8,031 bases of DNA from NCBI GenBank assembly GCA_910583775.1, contig CAJTYD010000092.1, positions 1 to 8,031 of the forward strand, given 5' to 3'. The notes under the pieces were generated by a model that searched no databases, was not told the DNA's origin, and worked only from the letters and a program-made list of their open reading frames with translations. The position numbers and the translations under genes were made by a program. The stretch is from an uncultured Muribaculaceae bacterium (GTDB lineage Bacteria > Bacteroidota > Bacteroidia > Bacteroidales > Muribaculaceae). Positions 1 through 7,872 of this stretch are shown piece after piece (the first letter of the stretch is position 1; each line of letters starts with the position of its first letter).

Positions 1-54
1 AAAATCATCTCAGCGCTCAAATATTACGCCGTTTTGTGGGATTTTATAGATTAA
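1..54 (+). CDS. C-terminal end of an upstream gene, possibly an ECF RNA polymerase sigma factor (partial)
   Basis: Frame 1 is open from the window edge to a TAA at 52-54 and gives 17 residues ending in ALKYYAVLWDFID. The start lies outside the window. The short amphipathic tail, with an ALK motif followed by aromatic residues, is compatible with the end of a sigma region 4 helix. In Bacteroidales, small membrane proteins of the type that follows are, from memory, often preceded by an ECF sigma gene. Both points are inference: 17 residues cannot identify a family. Frame 3 is also open, to a TAG at 78-80, but its composition (NHLSAQILRRFVGFYR) looks less like a natural C-terminus. That a plus-strand gene ends here is moderately likely; that it is a sigma factor is a guess from context. 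Confidence 0.4.
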   Translation, partial: KIISALKYYAVLWDFID

Positions 55-154
55 ACCATTGGAGAAGAAACAAGTCATAGTAGTACATGATACTCCGGAA
101 TGCGATTAATTGATTTCGCAGGGAGAAAAAAGGATGGTTTTTAGGGTAAAGAAG

Positions 155-619
155 ATGAACAGAGAGGAATTATTAAAGAAGAAATATGGCGCTGAAGGGG
201 GCTGGAAAGTTCCCGAGGGCTATTTCGATGCCGTCAGGAAAGAGGTTGAGGCAAAACTTCCCCCTTATCCGGAGGCAGAGAAAGCGGCAGATATGAGCGT
301 ATGGCAGAGAATCAAGCCTTATGTCTATCTGGCGGCGATGTTCGCCGGAATCTGGTGTATGATGAAGGTCTTCCATAATGTTTCGGGAGGATCGGAGCTG
401 AGCCTTGACAATCCGCCGGCACAGATCGCACAGGCCATGACAGAGGTCTCGACCTCGGATCTGTATTATATGGATTCTTCAGTTTCGGATTTCGAGATCG
501 AGTCGGAGGTGAGCGCCGATTATGACTCTATGGAGGAATTCTCGAAAGATTTCGGTTATGCGCTCGAACCTCAATATCAGAACATAGATGTCGAGGAATA
601 TGAGGAGAAAAAAGAATGA
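155..619 (+). CDS. Single-pass inner-membrane protein of the VPEGYF type, possible anti-sigma-like regulator
   Basis: This 154-residue protein has a charged cytoplasmic N-terminus with the motif VPEGYF at residues 19-24 and a short proline segment (KLPPYP, 34-39). One hydrophobic helix follows at about 55-73 (PYVYLAAMFAGIWCMMKVF), then an acidic, probably periplasmic tail of about 80 residues. Small Bacteroidales proteins with this layout are usually called hypothetical and often lie next to an ECF sigma gene, so a membrane-tethered regulator of that sigma factor is plausible but unproven. No zinc-binding HxxxCxxC anti-sigma motif is present. The ATG at 155 is chosen because MNREELLKK matches the usual family beginning. 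An ATG at 134, behind GGGAG at 121-125 with an 8-base spacer, is a real alternative that adds seven residues. The 3' end overlaps the next gene by four bases (ATGA), which suggests translational coupling. Confidence 0.8.
   Translation: MNREELLKKKYGAEGGWKVPEGYFDAVRKEVEAKLPPYPEAEKAADMSVWQRIKPYVYLAAMFAGIWCMMKVFHNVSGGSELSLDNPPAQIAQAMTEVSTSDLYYMDSSVSDFEIESEVSADYDSMEEFSKDFGYALEPQYQNIDVEEYEEKKE
603..607 (+). promoter_or_regulatory. Shine-Dalgarno sequence of the Spy-like gene
   Basis: AGGAG lies inside the last codons of the preceding gene, eight bases before the ATG at 616. It supports the start at 616 over the in-frame ATG at 628, which would be 20 bases away. A match this good is notable in Bacteroidota, where initiation is often independent of Shine-Dalgarno pairing. 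Confidence 0.6.
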
Positions 620-1098
620 ATTTTGAAATGAAAAGGATATTGCTGTTATTTATGATTGCGGTCACATGCGTGACTGCGGGCTTTTCTCAGGACAAGGGAC
701 GAAAGAAAAGTCCGGAGGAGATGCGCAGGGAAATCAATGAATTCAAAATGAAATTCATCGCGCAGGAGATTGAACTGCGCGAGGACCAGCAGAAACGGTT
801 TTTCGAACTTTTCGGACAGATGACTGATGAAAGGTCGGCCGTCTTTGAACAAATGATACGCACCGAGCGTAAAATAAAGAAAGATCCTAATGCCACCGAT
901 GAGGATTATGCCAATCTGAGCCGGCTGATAACGGATTCGAAAGAAAAGGACGCTGAAATCGAGAAGGCTTACGACGAGAAATTCGCGACTTTCCTCTCTG
1001 CCAAACAGATCTACAAGATGAAGAGTGCCGAGGAGAAGTTCCGTAAGAAGATGCGCGAAATGCGTCATAAGGGAAAGGCAAAAAGAAAAAAGAATTGA
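616..1098 (+). CDS. Exported Spy/CpxP-like periplasmic protein with LTxxQ-type motifs
   Basis: This 160-residue protein begins with a signal peptide: MNFEMKR, then a hydrophobic core at about 8-21. Cleavage is probable near residue 24 (AGFSQDK), leaving a mature, very charged, nearly all-helical protein. Two LTxxQ-like signatures sit at LREDQ (54-58) and LSAKQ (127-131), the arrangement typical of the Spy/CpxP/periplasmic heavy-metal-sensor superfamily. The helix around the second motif continues as QIYKMKSAEEKFRKKM and ends in a lysine- and arginine-rich tail. Family members bind unfolded or damaged envelope proteins, or modulate envelope-stress signalling, in the periplasm. The ATG overlaps the stop of the upstream membrane-protein gene, and the next gene starts seven bases after its stop, so all three are probably one transcript. 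An exact substrate or signal cannot be read from the sequence. The superfamily call is fairly secure; a chaperone role is inferred. Confidence 0.85.
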   Translation: MNFEMKRILLLFMIAVTCVTAGFSQDKGRKKSPEEMRREINEFKMKFIAQEIELREDQQKRFFELFGQMTDERSAVFEQMIRTERKIKKDPNATDEDYANLSRLITDSKEKDAEIEKAYDEKFATFLSAKQIYKMKSAEEKFRKKMREMRHKGKAKRKKN

Positions 1099-1105
1099 GT
1101 AGAGT

Positions 1106-4100
1106 ATGATGAATAGAAGTTTCTTAAAAAAGGTGTGCCTTACAGCCGCGTTTTTTATTTTTATGGGAGCAACCCTTAGTGCCGCTGTTCCGGAGGCTGG
1201 AACTGCGGCTGAACAGACAAAGAGCAGAGCATCGAAAACTGTTACAAAAAAGAATACCGTTACAAAAAAGATGAACACCTTTAATAATCCGGATTTCGCC
1301 TTTCCTCAGACGGTTAGCGACAACGCTTCTGTCGAACTCGACAAGGCATTGAAGATCTCGGACGGCGTCACGGCCCTTCGGGCGGCGATGCAGATCGCCG
1401 TGTCGCGCGATCTTATCTCGACAGACAATTACAAGGAGGGAATTGCGCTTTTCTCGCGTCTGGGCAATGAGCTGCAGGCTCCTTACAGCTCATTGGCAAA
1501 ACTGCTCGAAGCTCAGTTCTATAAGGATATTTATCAGTCTGATCCCTGGACTTTCAGAAACAGGACCCTTCCTACGGAACCGGTTCCGGAAAACGTTATG
1601 GAATGGAGCGGAAAGATGTTTGCAGACAGAGTATCGGCTCTTGTTGAGAATGCTTTTGATAATATAAAGGCCGCCAGAGAGGTTCCGGTCGATTCCATAA
1701 AAAGTATAATAAGGGTAGATACGGAAACGTGGAAAGTCGGGATGACGGTCTATGATTTCATGGTTCTCAAGGCCATGGATATTCTCGCTCCATTCGGAGA
1801 TGAGGATGGAGGCACAATCATTCCGTTCGGAGCCGGGGCGAGTTCGACCGCGGCTTCTCTGTCGACAAGAGACAGGATGATGTCGCTTCTCGACGCGGAT
1901 ATCGAATGGAACGAGAGTAAAGGGAATCAGTCTCTTGCGTCGATCCTCTCCTTCATAAAATACGAACACCTCAATTCCGACAGAAAAAAGGATTATCTTT
2001 CGAAATGTATCGAAAAATATATCGACACTCCCGATTGCGCCTCATTCCTTTATTCCGAAAGGAATTATATAGACAGTGAGGAGGAACAGGAAGTCGAAGA
2101 AGGTATTGCTGAAAGAAACAGGAGAGTCAAGAGCTATTATTCGAAAGTATCCGGATATCTGAAGAAGTTTCCGGATTGCCGGAATGCCACGGCGTTAAGA
2201 TCTGTGGTAAGTTCTCTTGAGGCAAAATCACTGAATGTCGCCTGCCCGGGAAAATTTCTGCCCGGTCGAGACGGAAAGGGCGTAGTGGAGGCTTCGAATA
2301 TCTTCTCGTTCAATCTTCTGGTGGTGAAAGTACCCGGAAATCCTGAGAGCGTAAAACTTGCCGGACTTGGCAAGTCGGGACGCGTCATGCAGTCGATACC
2401 GATGAGATTCAAGGGAGAGACTCCGGAAAGATTCGACAGCGTGTTCTCCATAGCACCTCTTCAGCAGGGCACGTATGCCGTCGTGGCCTCCCGCGACAAT
2501 ACTCTTGGAGGCCTGATCACAGGGATTTATCCGAGGGAATCGGTAGAGACTTTCCTGGTGAGCGGTTTGTCGTATTTCACCCTTAAGGACGAGGGGAAGG
2601 ATACGGCAAGGCTTTTTGTTGTGGAGGGTGCAAGCCAGAAACCTGTAAAGAATGCAAAAATCACGTTCGAGCCGGTTAACGGCAGAGGAAACGCATTTTC
2701 CAGGGTTTCGGGTGAAGACGGCTCAGTGGAAATTCCCGCAGGTTCGTATAGTTTCGGAATCCGTTCGGGCAAGGATTATGCGAAAGGCAATATATGGAAC
2801 AGCCGGGGATACAGCGATGACATTTCCGAAGTGAAGGGTGGAAATCTCTTCACAGATCTTTCCATTTATAAGCCGGGAGAGAAGGTGCGCTTCTTAGGTA
2901 TCCTGTATTCAGAGAAGGAAAGGAGATTTTCTGCGGCTAAGAGAACTTCCATAGTCGCCGAGCTTATCGATGCCAATAACCAGAGAGTCGACAGCCTGAG
3001 GCTTATGAGCGATGACTTCGGCCGCGTTTCAGGCACATTTACGATTCCGGAAACCGGTCTGCTCGGGAATTATCGCGTCAGCCTGGGCAGAATCTGTTCT
3101 TCTTATTTCACTGTTGCCGATTACAAGGCGCCCACATTTTATGTAGCGGTTTCGGGCATCGAACCGAAATACAGCGTAGGTGATACTGTCAGAATCAAAG
3201 GCAAGGTGATGACTTACTCCGGAATGCCTGTCGGCGGCGCGGCGGTGAAGTTCAACGTGAAGTATATGCCCTGGAGATGGCTTTTCTATTCATCGGTGCG
3301 CAATGCTACTTACGGGGGCGAGCTGAAAGCCGGGCAGGACGGCAGCTTCGAGATCGCTCTTCCTACTGCCGGACTTAGAGACACTCCTTACATGTCCGGC
3401 ACATATCAGCTTGAGATAGCTGCCACCAATCCGGGAGGGGAGACTCAGCAGGCGCCATCCGAATGGTTCTCTCTGGGGGAGGCTTACTCTATAGCCTCAT
3501 CTGTTCCCGCATTGATATGCCGGGACAAGGCGAAGCAGACATTCGGCGTGAGGGTGATGGATATGTTCGACAAGCCGGTGGTGAAAAAAGTATATTACAG
3601 AATCTATGATTTTAACAAGGATTCTGATGATAAGTCGAAGGTGAAGGCCCTTGCGAGCGGCGAATTCGAATCGCCGACATTTACGTTCGATATGTCAGGC
3701 CTTTCGTCAGGGAGATATACTCTCGAGTTTTCGCTGAACAGAGATTTCAAGGCAAACAAGGAGAGCGCGAACGATAGCAATACCATAATTCTATACAGCG
3801 ATTCCGATAAGGAGCCTCCTGTAGAGACATCCGTATGGATTCCTAAGACGCAGATTGTGGCCGAACCGAACGATAAAACGGTGAAGATCCGTTTCGGATG
3901 CTCTTATCCAGGCGACTGGATTTATGTCAACGTCTCGGATTGCGGGAAGGAGATTTCCGGGCAGTGGATAAAGATGGAGGAAAAATTGACTGAATTCGAG
4001 GTAAATGTTCCTGCTCTCAATGACCGTGTTTACGTTACGTTCGCAGGTATGCACGATCTTGCTTCCGAGCAGAAGAGAGTGACGGTAATTCCCTCTTCAC

Positions 4101-6937
4101 AGCTTGAAAAGATTAAGATCACGGTAAGTTCATTCAGAGACAGGATCACTCCGGGAGCTAAGGAGAAATGGGTGTTCAATTTCGCTATCAACGACCGCAG
4201 TCTCGCCGGAATCCCGGTAGCCGCCGTGATGAGCAACAAGGCTCTCGATGCATTGGCTCCGTTCAACTGGTCGTTCAACCCTCAGGGAAATATCTATTAT
4301 CGCGAGCGCGTAAACTTAAGATATGCAGGCTTCGGCCAGACAATCTGGTCGATGAGCCTGAGCAAGGTCAATTACCGCGGACTGAGCTCGTTTGTAAATC
4401 CCGACTGGAACCTTTACGGCTATAATCTTTACGGCGGCAGATTCTTCGGAAGAAAATATAAGATAATGAGAAGTATGTCTGCCCCGATGGTAATGGAGGA
4501 AAGCGCTGTCTATGCCGAAGAGGAAGTGGCAGATGAGGTAACAGGGGAGTCTCCGCTGATGGCTTATGCATCCAATGCCCTTAAGGGAAAGGTTAGCGGT
4601 GTGGCTCTTGATGAGAAATCGACCGACGGGATAGTAGAGACCGCAACCGGCGGTACGGACGGTGGAGAAGGTCGCGAAACAGCGATAAGGGATATCGAAT
4701 GCCCGATAGCATTCTTTATGCCTGACTTGATTACGGATCCGGAAGGAAACGCTTTGGTGGATTTCACCGTGCCGCAGTTTAACGGGACCTGGAAGTTTCA
4801 GATCTTGGGTTACACGCCGGAGATGCTCGGAGCCGTCAGTCAGTTTGAGGCGACAGCCTCCAAGCCTGTGATGGTATCGATGAACGTCCCCCGCTTCCTC
4901 CTAATGGACGACCGTACACTGATAATGGCCACCATTTACAATAACTCCGACAAGGCTACCGCCTTGGGCGGAAAGATCGAGATTTTCGATCCTGTCACAG
5001 GGGAGATTCTTAAGACAATGGAGTTCCCCGGTGAGAATGTAGCAGCGTCTGCCTCGCGCACAATCTCGATGGAATACGGTATAGGCACGCCGACGAATTA
5101 TATCGGACTGAGGGCATACGGCTTCAACAATGAATTCTCAGACGGCGAGCAGACGGTAATCCCGATATTGCCCAACACGACCCCGGTGGTAGAATCGAAA
5201 CCTTTCTATCTCGAACCGGGCGCCCGTGAATTCGAGATGAAACTTCCCTCTTTCGGAAAGGAGGGCAACGTTACGCTTCAGTACAGCGACAATCCGATAT
5301 GGGAGTGCGTCACGGCATTGCCGGATATATCGGAGGCAAAGTCATCGAACGTGCTTTCTCAGATATATTCGCTTTACGGCAACGCCATCGGAGCCGGTCT
5401 TGCGAAGGATTATCCTGAAATACCGGAGGCGATACGTATTTTCGCGGATCCCGCGAATTCAAAGGATTCAACGCTTGTCTCGAATCTCGAGAAGGACGGC
5501 AATCTGAAGACCGTGGCGCTGACCAACACTCCCTGGGTGCAGTCGGCTGCCTCGGAGACGCTGAGGATGCAGAGCCTTGTGAAATATGCCGACGCGGCAA
5601 GAAGCGAGACGATCATCGCTTCAACGCTCGACAATATCGGCAAGCTGCAGAATCCGGACGGGGGCTGGAGCTGGTGCGACGGTATGAAATCGTCGGAGTT
5701 CATAACATCAAGAGTGCTTCTTCATTTCGCGATGCTCAACGGGATGGGCTATCTTCCAGGGAACGCATTGCGGATGGCGGAGAGGGGCATTGATTATGCC
5801 GACCGCTCGTGGGTGAAGGATCTCGAGGAATATAGAGGAAGCAAGTTCCCGTATATCTCGATGCTCAATTATCTTTATGTGAGAAGTTTCTTCAAGGGCG
5901 TGAAGATGTCTTCTAAATTCGCGGCGATGAATAAGAAGGCGCTGAAAGAGATAGTGAAAGGCTGGAGAGATATGGGAATATACGAGAAGGCGACAGCTGC
6001 GACGCTTCTTGCACGTCAGGGCTATCCGATGGAGGCCCGCACGATTCTTGAGTCGTTGAGACAGTATGCTTCTGTATCGGCCGAAAAAGGGATGTGGTTC
6101 GACAACCTTTCTTCGTCGGCCTGGGGCTGGAACAAACTGATCACCACGGCTCAGGTGCTGGAGGCTTATTCCGAGATATTGCCTCAGAGCAAGGAAATAG
6201 ATAAGCTGCGTCAATGGTTCGTGATAACAAAACAGACTGAAAACTGGGGCGATGACCGCGAGACGGCGGAGGTGATTCATGCGGTTCTGACGAGCGGAAC
6301 GAAATGGACCGTTCCTTCAAGTCCGGCGAAGATCACGATTGCCGGGGAGGAGATAATTCCTGACAGGGTTGCGCAACTTACCGGTAGCCTGACTGTAAGC
6401 ATAAGTACGAAGAGCAAGGGAATGCTTAGGATCGAACGCGACGGAAGCGGCCCGGCGTGGGGCGGAGTGATATCGCAGTATGTCGCACCGATAAAGGATG
6501 TCAAGGCAGCGGGGATTCCGCAGCTTTCGATAGAGAAGAATGTCTATGTCATCACAGAAGGCAAGGATGGCTCGAAGGCTTCGGCTTCGGCGCTTAAGAC
6601 CGGCGACAAGGTGAGGGTGACTTTGACCCTTACCTGCGACAGAGATCTTGAATATGTCGCTGTTACCGACGGTCGTTCCGCATGCCTCGAGCCTGCCGAC
6701 CAGACATCGGGTTATATGGCTTCGGACGGCGTATGGATGTACAGGGAGGTAAGGAATGAGTCGACCAATCTCTTTATTCCGTTCCTGAAGAAAGGGACGA
6801 GCGTTATCAGTTATGACTGCTATGTTGACCGGAGCGGAGTCTATTCTCTCGGAATAGCGACGACTCAATCGCAGTATGCTCCCGAGATCACGGCGCATAG
6901 TGCCGGAAAGGTCGTAACGGTCAGTCGAGGGGAGTGA
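1106..6937 (+). CDS. Alpha-2-macroglobulin family protein (exported, thioester-less, with bait-like segment)
   Basis: This 1,943-residue protein is of normal length for Bacteroidota macroglobulins. Residues 1-26 form a signal peptide with likely cleavage at LSA|AVP. There is no lipobox, unlike lipoprotein macroglobulins such as E. coli YfhM, so a soluble periplasmic protein is likely. Then come a helical region (about 45-370), a small beta domain at about 499-560, and MG2 with the hallmark FTDLSIYKPGEKVRF (582-596). MG3 begins at about ADYKAPTF (671-678). Further beta domains span about 910-1100, and a flexible acidic bait-like segment spans about 1121-1190. The A2M core starts at DIECPIAFFMPD (1196-1207). 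The helical TED-like domain includes NPDGGWSW (1516-1523), and a C-terminal MG10-like domain runs from about 1830. The aligned thioester site is NVLS (1415-1418) instead of CxEQ. Relatives trap proteases that attack the envelope. ATGs at 1106 and 1109 are both possible starts. The 3' end overlaps convergent rnz by 17 bases. Confidence 0.93.
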   Translation: MMNRSFLKKVCLTAAFFIFMGATLSAAVPEAGTAAEQTKSRASKTVTKKNTVTKKMNTFNNPDFAFPQTVSDNASVELDKALKISDGVTALRAAMQIAVSRDLISTDNYKEGIALFSRLGNELQAPYSSLAKLLEAQFYKDIYQSDPWTFRNRTLPTEPVPENVMEWSGKMFADRVSALVENAFDNIKAAREVPVDSIKSIIRVDTETWKVGMTVYDFMVLKAMDILAPFGDEDGGTIIPFGAGASSTAASLSTRDRMMSLLDADIEWNESKGNQSLASILSFIKYEHLNSDRKKDYLSKCIEKYIDTPDCASFLYSERNYIDSEEEQEVEEGIAERNRRVKSYYSKVSGYLKKFPDCRNATALRSVVSSLEAKSLNVACPGKFLPGRDGKGVVEASNIFSFNLLVVKVPGNPESVKLAGLGKSGRVMQSIPMRFKGETPERFDSVFSIAPLQQGTYAVVASRDNTLGGLITGIYPRESVETFLVSGLSYFTLKDEGKDTARLFVVEGASQKPVKNAKITFEPVNGRGNAFSRVSGEDGSVEIPAGSYSFGIRSGKDYAKGNIWNSRGYSDDISEVKGGNLFTDLSIYKPGEKVRFLGILYSEKERRFSAAKRTSIVAELIDANNQRVDSLRLMSDDFGRVSGTFTIPETGLLGNYRVSLGRICSSYFTVADYKAPTFYVAVSGIEPKYSVGDTVRIKGKVMTYSGMPVGGAAVKFNVKYMPWRWLFYSSVRNATYGGELKAGQDGSFEIALPTAGLRDTPYMSGTYQLEIAATNPGGETQQAPSEWFSLGEAYSIASSVPALICRDKAKQTFGVRVMDMFDKPVVKKVYYRIYDFNKDSDDKSKVKALASGEFESPTFTFDMSGLSSGRYTLEFSLNRDFKANKESANDSNTIILYSDSDKEPPVETSVWIPKTQIVAEPNDKTVKIRFGCSYPGDWIYVNVSDCGKEISGQWIKMEEKLTEFEVNVPALNDRVYVTFAGMHDLASEQKRVTVIPSSQLEKIKITVSSFRDRITPGAKEKWVFNFAINDRSLAGIPVAAVMSNKALDALAPFNWSFNPQGNIYYRERVNLRYAGFGQTIWSMSLSKVNYRGLSSFVNPDWNLYGYNLYGGRFFGRKYKIMRSMSAPMVMEESAVYAEEEVADEVTGESPLMAYASNALKGKVSGVALDEKSTDGIVETATGGTDGGEGRETAIRDIECPIAFFMPDLITDPEGNALVDFTVPQFNGTWKFQILGYTPEMLGAVSQFEATASKPVMVSMNVPRFLLMDDRTLIMATIYNNSDKATALGGKIEIFDPVTGEILKTMEFPGENVAASASRTISMEYGIGTPTNYIGLRAYGFNNEFSDGEQTVIPILPNTTPVVESKPFYLEPGAREFEMKLPSFGKEGNVTLQYSDNPIWECVTALPDISEAKSSNVLSQIYSLYGNAIGAGLAKDYPEIPEAIRIFADPANSKDSTLVSNLEKDGNLKTVALTNTPWVQSAASETLRMQSLVKYADAARSETIIASTLDNIGKLQNPDGGWSWCDGMKSSEFITSRVLLHFAMLNGMGYLPGNALRMAERGIDYADRSWVKDLEEYRGSKFPYISMLNYLYVRSFFKGVKMSSKFAAMNKKALKEIVKGWRDMGIYEKATAATLLARQGYPMEARTILESLRQYASVSAEKGMWFDNLSSSAWGWNKLITTAQVLEAYSEILPQSKEIDKLRQWFVITKQTENWGDDRETAEVIHAVLTSGTKWTVPSSPAKITIAGEEIIPDRVAQLTGSLTVSISTKSKGMLRIERDGSGPAWGGVISQYVAPIKDVKAAGIPQLSIEKNVYVITEGKDGSKASASALKTGDKVRVTLTLTCDRDLEYVAVTDGRSACLEPADQTSGYMASDGVWMYREVRNESTNLFIPFLKKGTSVISYDCYVDRSGVYSLGIATTQSQYAPEITAHSAGKVVTVSRGE
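1241..1271 (+). repeat. 13-base direct repeat in the linker after the signal peptide
   Basis: GTTACAAAAAAGA occurs at 1241-1253 and again at 1259-1271, an 18-base period. It encodes the near-duplicate hexapeptides TVTKKN and TVTKKM in the lysine-rich linker between the signal peptide and the first folded region of the macroglobulin. It keeps the reading frame, so it looks like a small in-frame duplication. The two AAAAAA runs could be slippage-prone. Confidence 0.7.
4466..4675 (+). other. Bait-like flexible segment of the macroglobulin
   Basis: This stretch encodes residues 1121-1190, between the central beta domains and the A2M core. It is low in hydrophobic core residues and rich in Met, Ala, Glu, Gly and Thr: MSAPMVMEE, an acidic run around AEEEVADEV, and a closing Gly/Thr stretch (TATGGTDGG). 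In macroglobulins a protease-cleavable bait region lies within the domain just ahead of the A2M core, and the position and disorder-prone composition here fit. The segment contains NALKGKVSGV (1157-1166), which resembles a TonB-receptor plug motif. The bait role is inferred from position and composition, not from a cleavage site. Confidence 0.55.
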
Positions 6938-7835
6938 CGAGCCCTTCGTTGTTGAGGATAACGTTCGGAAAAACTTCGCGAGCTTCTTTGAGGAATTCGG
7001 AATCGTCTTTATAACGAGAGGAATAGTGGCCTGTGAGCAGCGCTTTGGCGCCTGCGTCGCGGGCCACTGTCGCAGCCTGACGGGCCGTGGAATGACCTCG
7101 CTCGGCGGCGTCGGCTTTGTTGATGTCGAGGTAGGTAGTCTCATGAAAGAGAAGATCTACGGGCCCGATCTTCTTCGCTATATCCGGCATATAGGCTGTG
7201 TCACTGATGTGGGCGTAGGAGAGAGACGGGTCGGCCGGGGAGGTAAGATGGGCGTTCGGTATGATCTTTCCTTCAGGGTTGATAAAATCGGCTCCTTCCT
7301 TGATATCCCTGATCTGTGCGACCGGCACTTTGTGAAAATCTATCATGTCGCGGCGTATATGGCGCAATTTCTCTTTTTCTTCAAAAACAAAGCCAACGGC
7401 AGGGACACGGTGTTCGAGAGGGAGGGTACGCACGGAGAGGGAGGGGGTGTCAAGAATCACGGCCTCTTCCTTGTGTATGAGGTTAAACTCAATTTCGAAA
7501 GGGAGGGAGGGGGCGAAGAAGTCAAAAATTCTCGTAAAGATTCTTTTCCCTTCCGGGAAGGTGTGGATAGTGATCTTCCCGGTCATGCCCATCAGTCCGA
7601 GGGAGGAGATGAGACCGGGGAGACCGAGCACATGGTCTCCGTGAAGATGCGTTAGGAAAATATGTCTTAGTCGGTTGAATTTAAGTCTTTGTTTCTGGAA
7701 AGCATGTTGCGTGCCTTCTCCGCAGTCGATCATGAAGAGGTTTTCACGATAATTGATCACGGTGGAGGAGGGCTGGTGGCGTAAGGTAGGCTTTGCTGAG
7801 CCGCAGCCGAGAGTATGTATGGTGAAAGTCGACAT
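6921..7835 (-). CDS. rnz: Ribonuclease Z (tRNA 3' endonuclease)
   Basis: This 304-residue metallo-beta-lactamase-fold enzyme cuts the 3' trailer from tRNA precursors in the cytoplasm, working as a dimer with two zinc ions. The catalytic zinc motif THLHGDH is at residues 62-68, and the other expected ligands are in place: His142 (LEHRVP), Asp212 (SDT), His248 (GHST) and His270 (GHYSSRY). The N-terminal IHTLGCGSAKPT, with DCGEGTQ (37-43), is typical of the short bacterial RNase Z. Length is normal and every key residue is present, so the enzyme should be active. The ATG at 7835 starts MSTFTIHTLG, matching the family beginning, but no strong Shine-Dalgarno sequence precedes it, as is common in Bacteroidota. 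The gene is convergent with the macroglobulin gene, and its stop lies inside that gene's last codons. A promoter and a repeat-bearing leader lie upstream. Confidence 0.97.
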   Translation of the reverse strand: MSTFTIHTLGCGSAKPTLRHQPSSTVINYRENLFMIDCGEGTQHAFQKQRLKFNRLRHIFLTHLHGDHVLGLPGLISSLGLMGMTGKITIHTFPEGKRIFTRIFDFFAPSLPFEIEFNLIHKEEAVILDTPSLSVRTLPLEHRVPAVGFVFEEKEKLRHIRRDMIDFHKVPVAQIRDIKEGADFINPEGKIIPNAHLTSPADPSLSYAHISDTAYMPDIAKKIGPVDLLFHETTYLDINKADAAERGHSTARQAATVARDAGAKALLTGHYSSRYKDDSEFLKEAREVFPNVILNNEGLVTPLD

Positions 7836-7872
7836 AAGGGTTAGAGAAATTCAGAAGAGTTTTTTCAAGAAG

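Noticed and set aside
110..154. TTG start at 110 extending the VPEGYF membrane protein by 15 residues
   Set aside because: The extension does not match the usual family beginning, and better ATG starts exist at 134 and 155.
646..1278. Minus-strand open frame of 210 codons with Phe/Leu-rich segments
   Set aside because: It is antisense to the Spy-like gene and the macroglobulin start; the hydrophobic look comes from reading Lys/Glu-rich codons backwards.
1398..1413. CGCCGTGTCGCGCGAT stretch as a GC-rich regulatory hairpin
   Set aside because: It lies inside the macroglobulin reading frame, has no following T-run, and is explained by ordinary codons.
5708..6280. Minus-strand open frame of 190 codons
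   Set aside because: It is antisense to the TED-like domain of the macroglobulin and His/Arg-rich without motifs, so it is a shadow frame.
6317..7144. Minus-strand open frame of 275 codons spanning the end of the macroglobulin gene and the end of rnz
   Set aside because: It overlaps two well-supported genes, its protein is Arg/Pro/Ser-rich with no recognisable motif, and the frame is a shadow of codon bias.
7026..7655. Plus-strand open frame of 209 codons opposite rnz
   Set aside because: It lies wholly antisense to rnz, whose catalytic motifs are intact, and the translation has no domain-like features.
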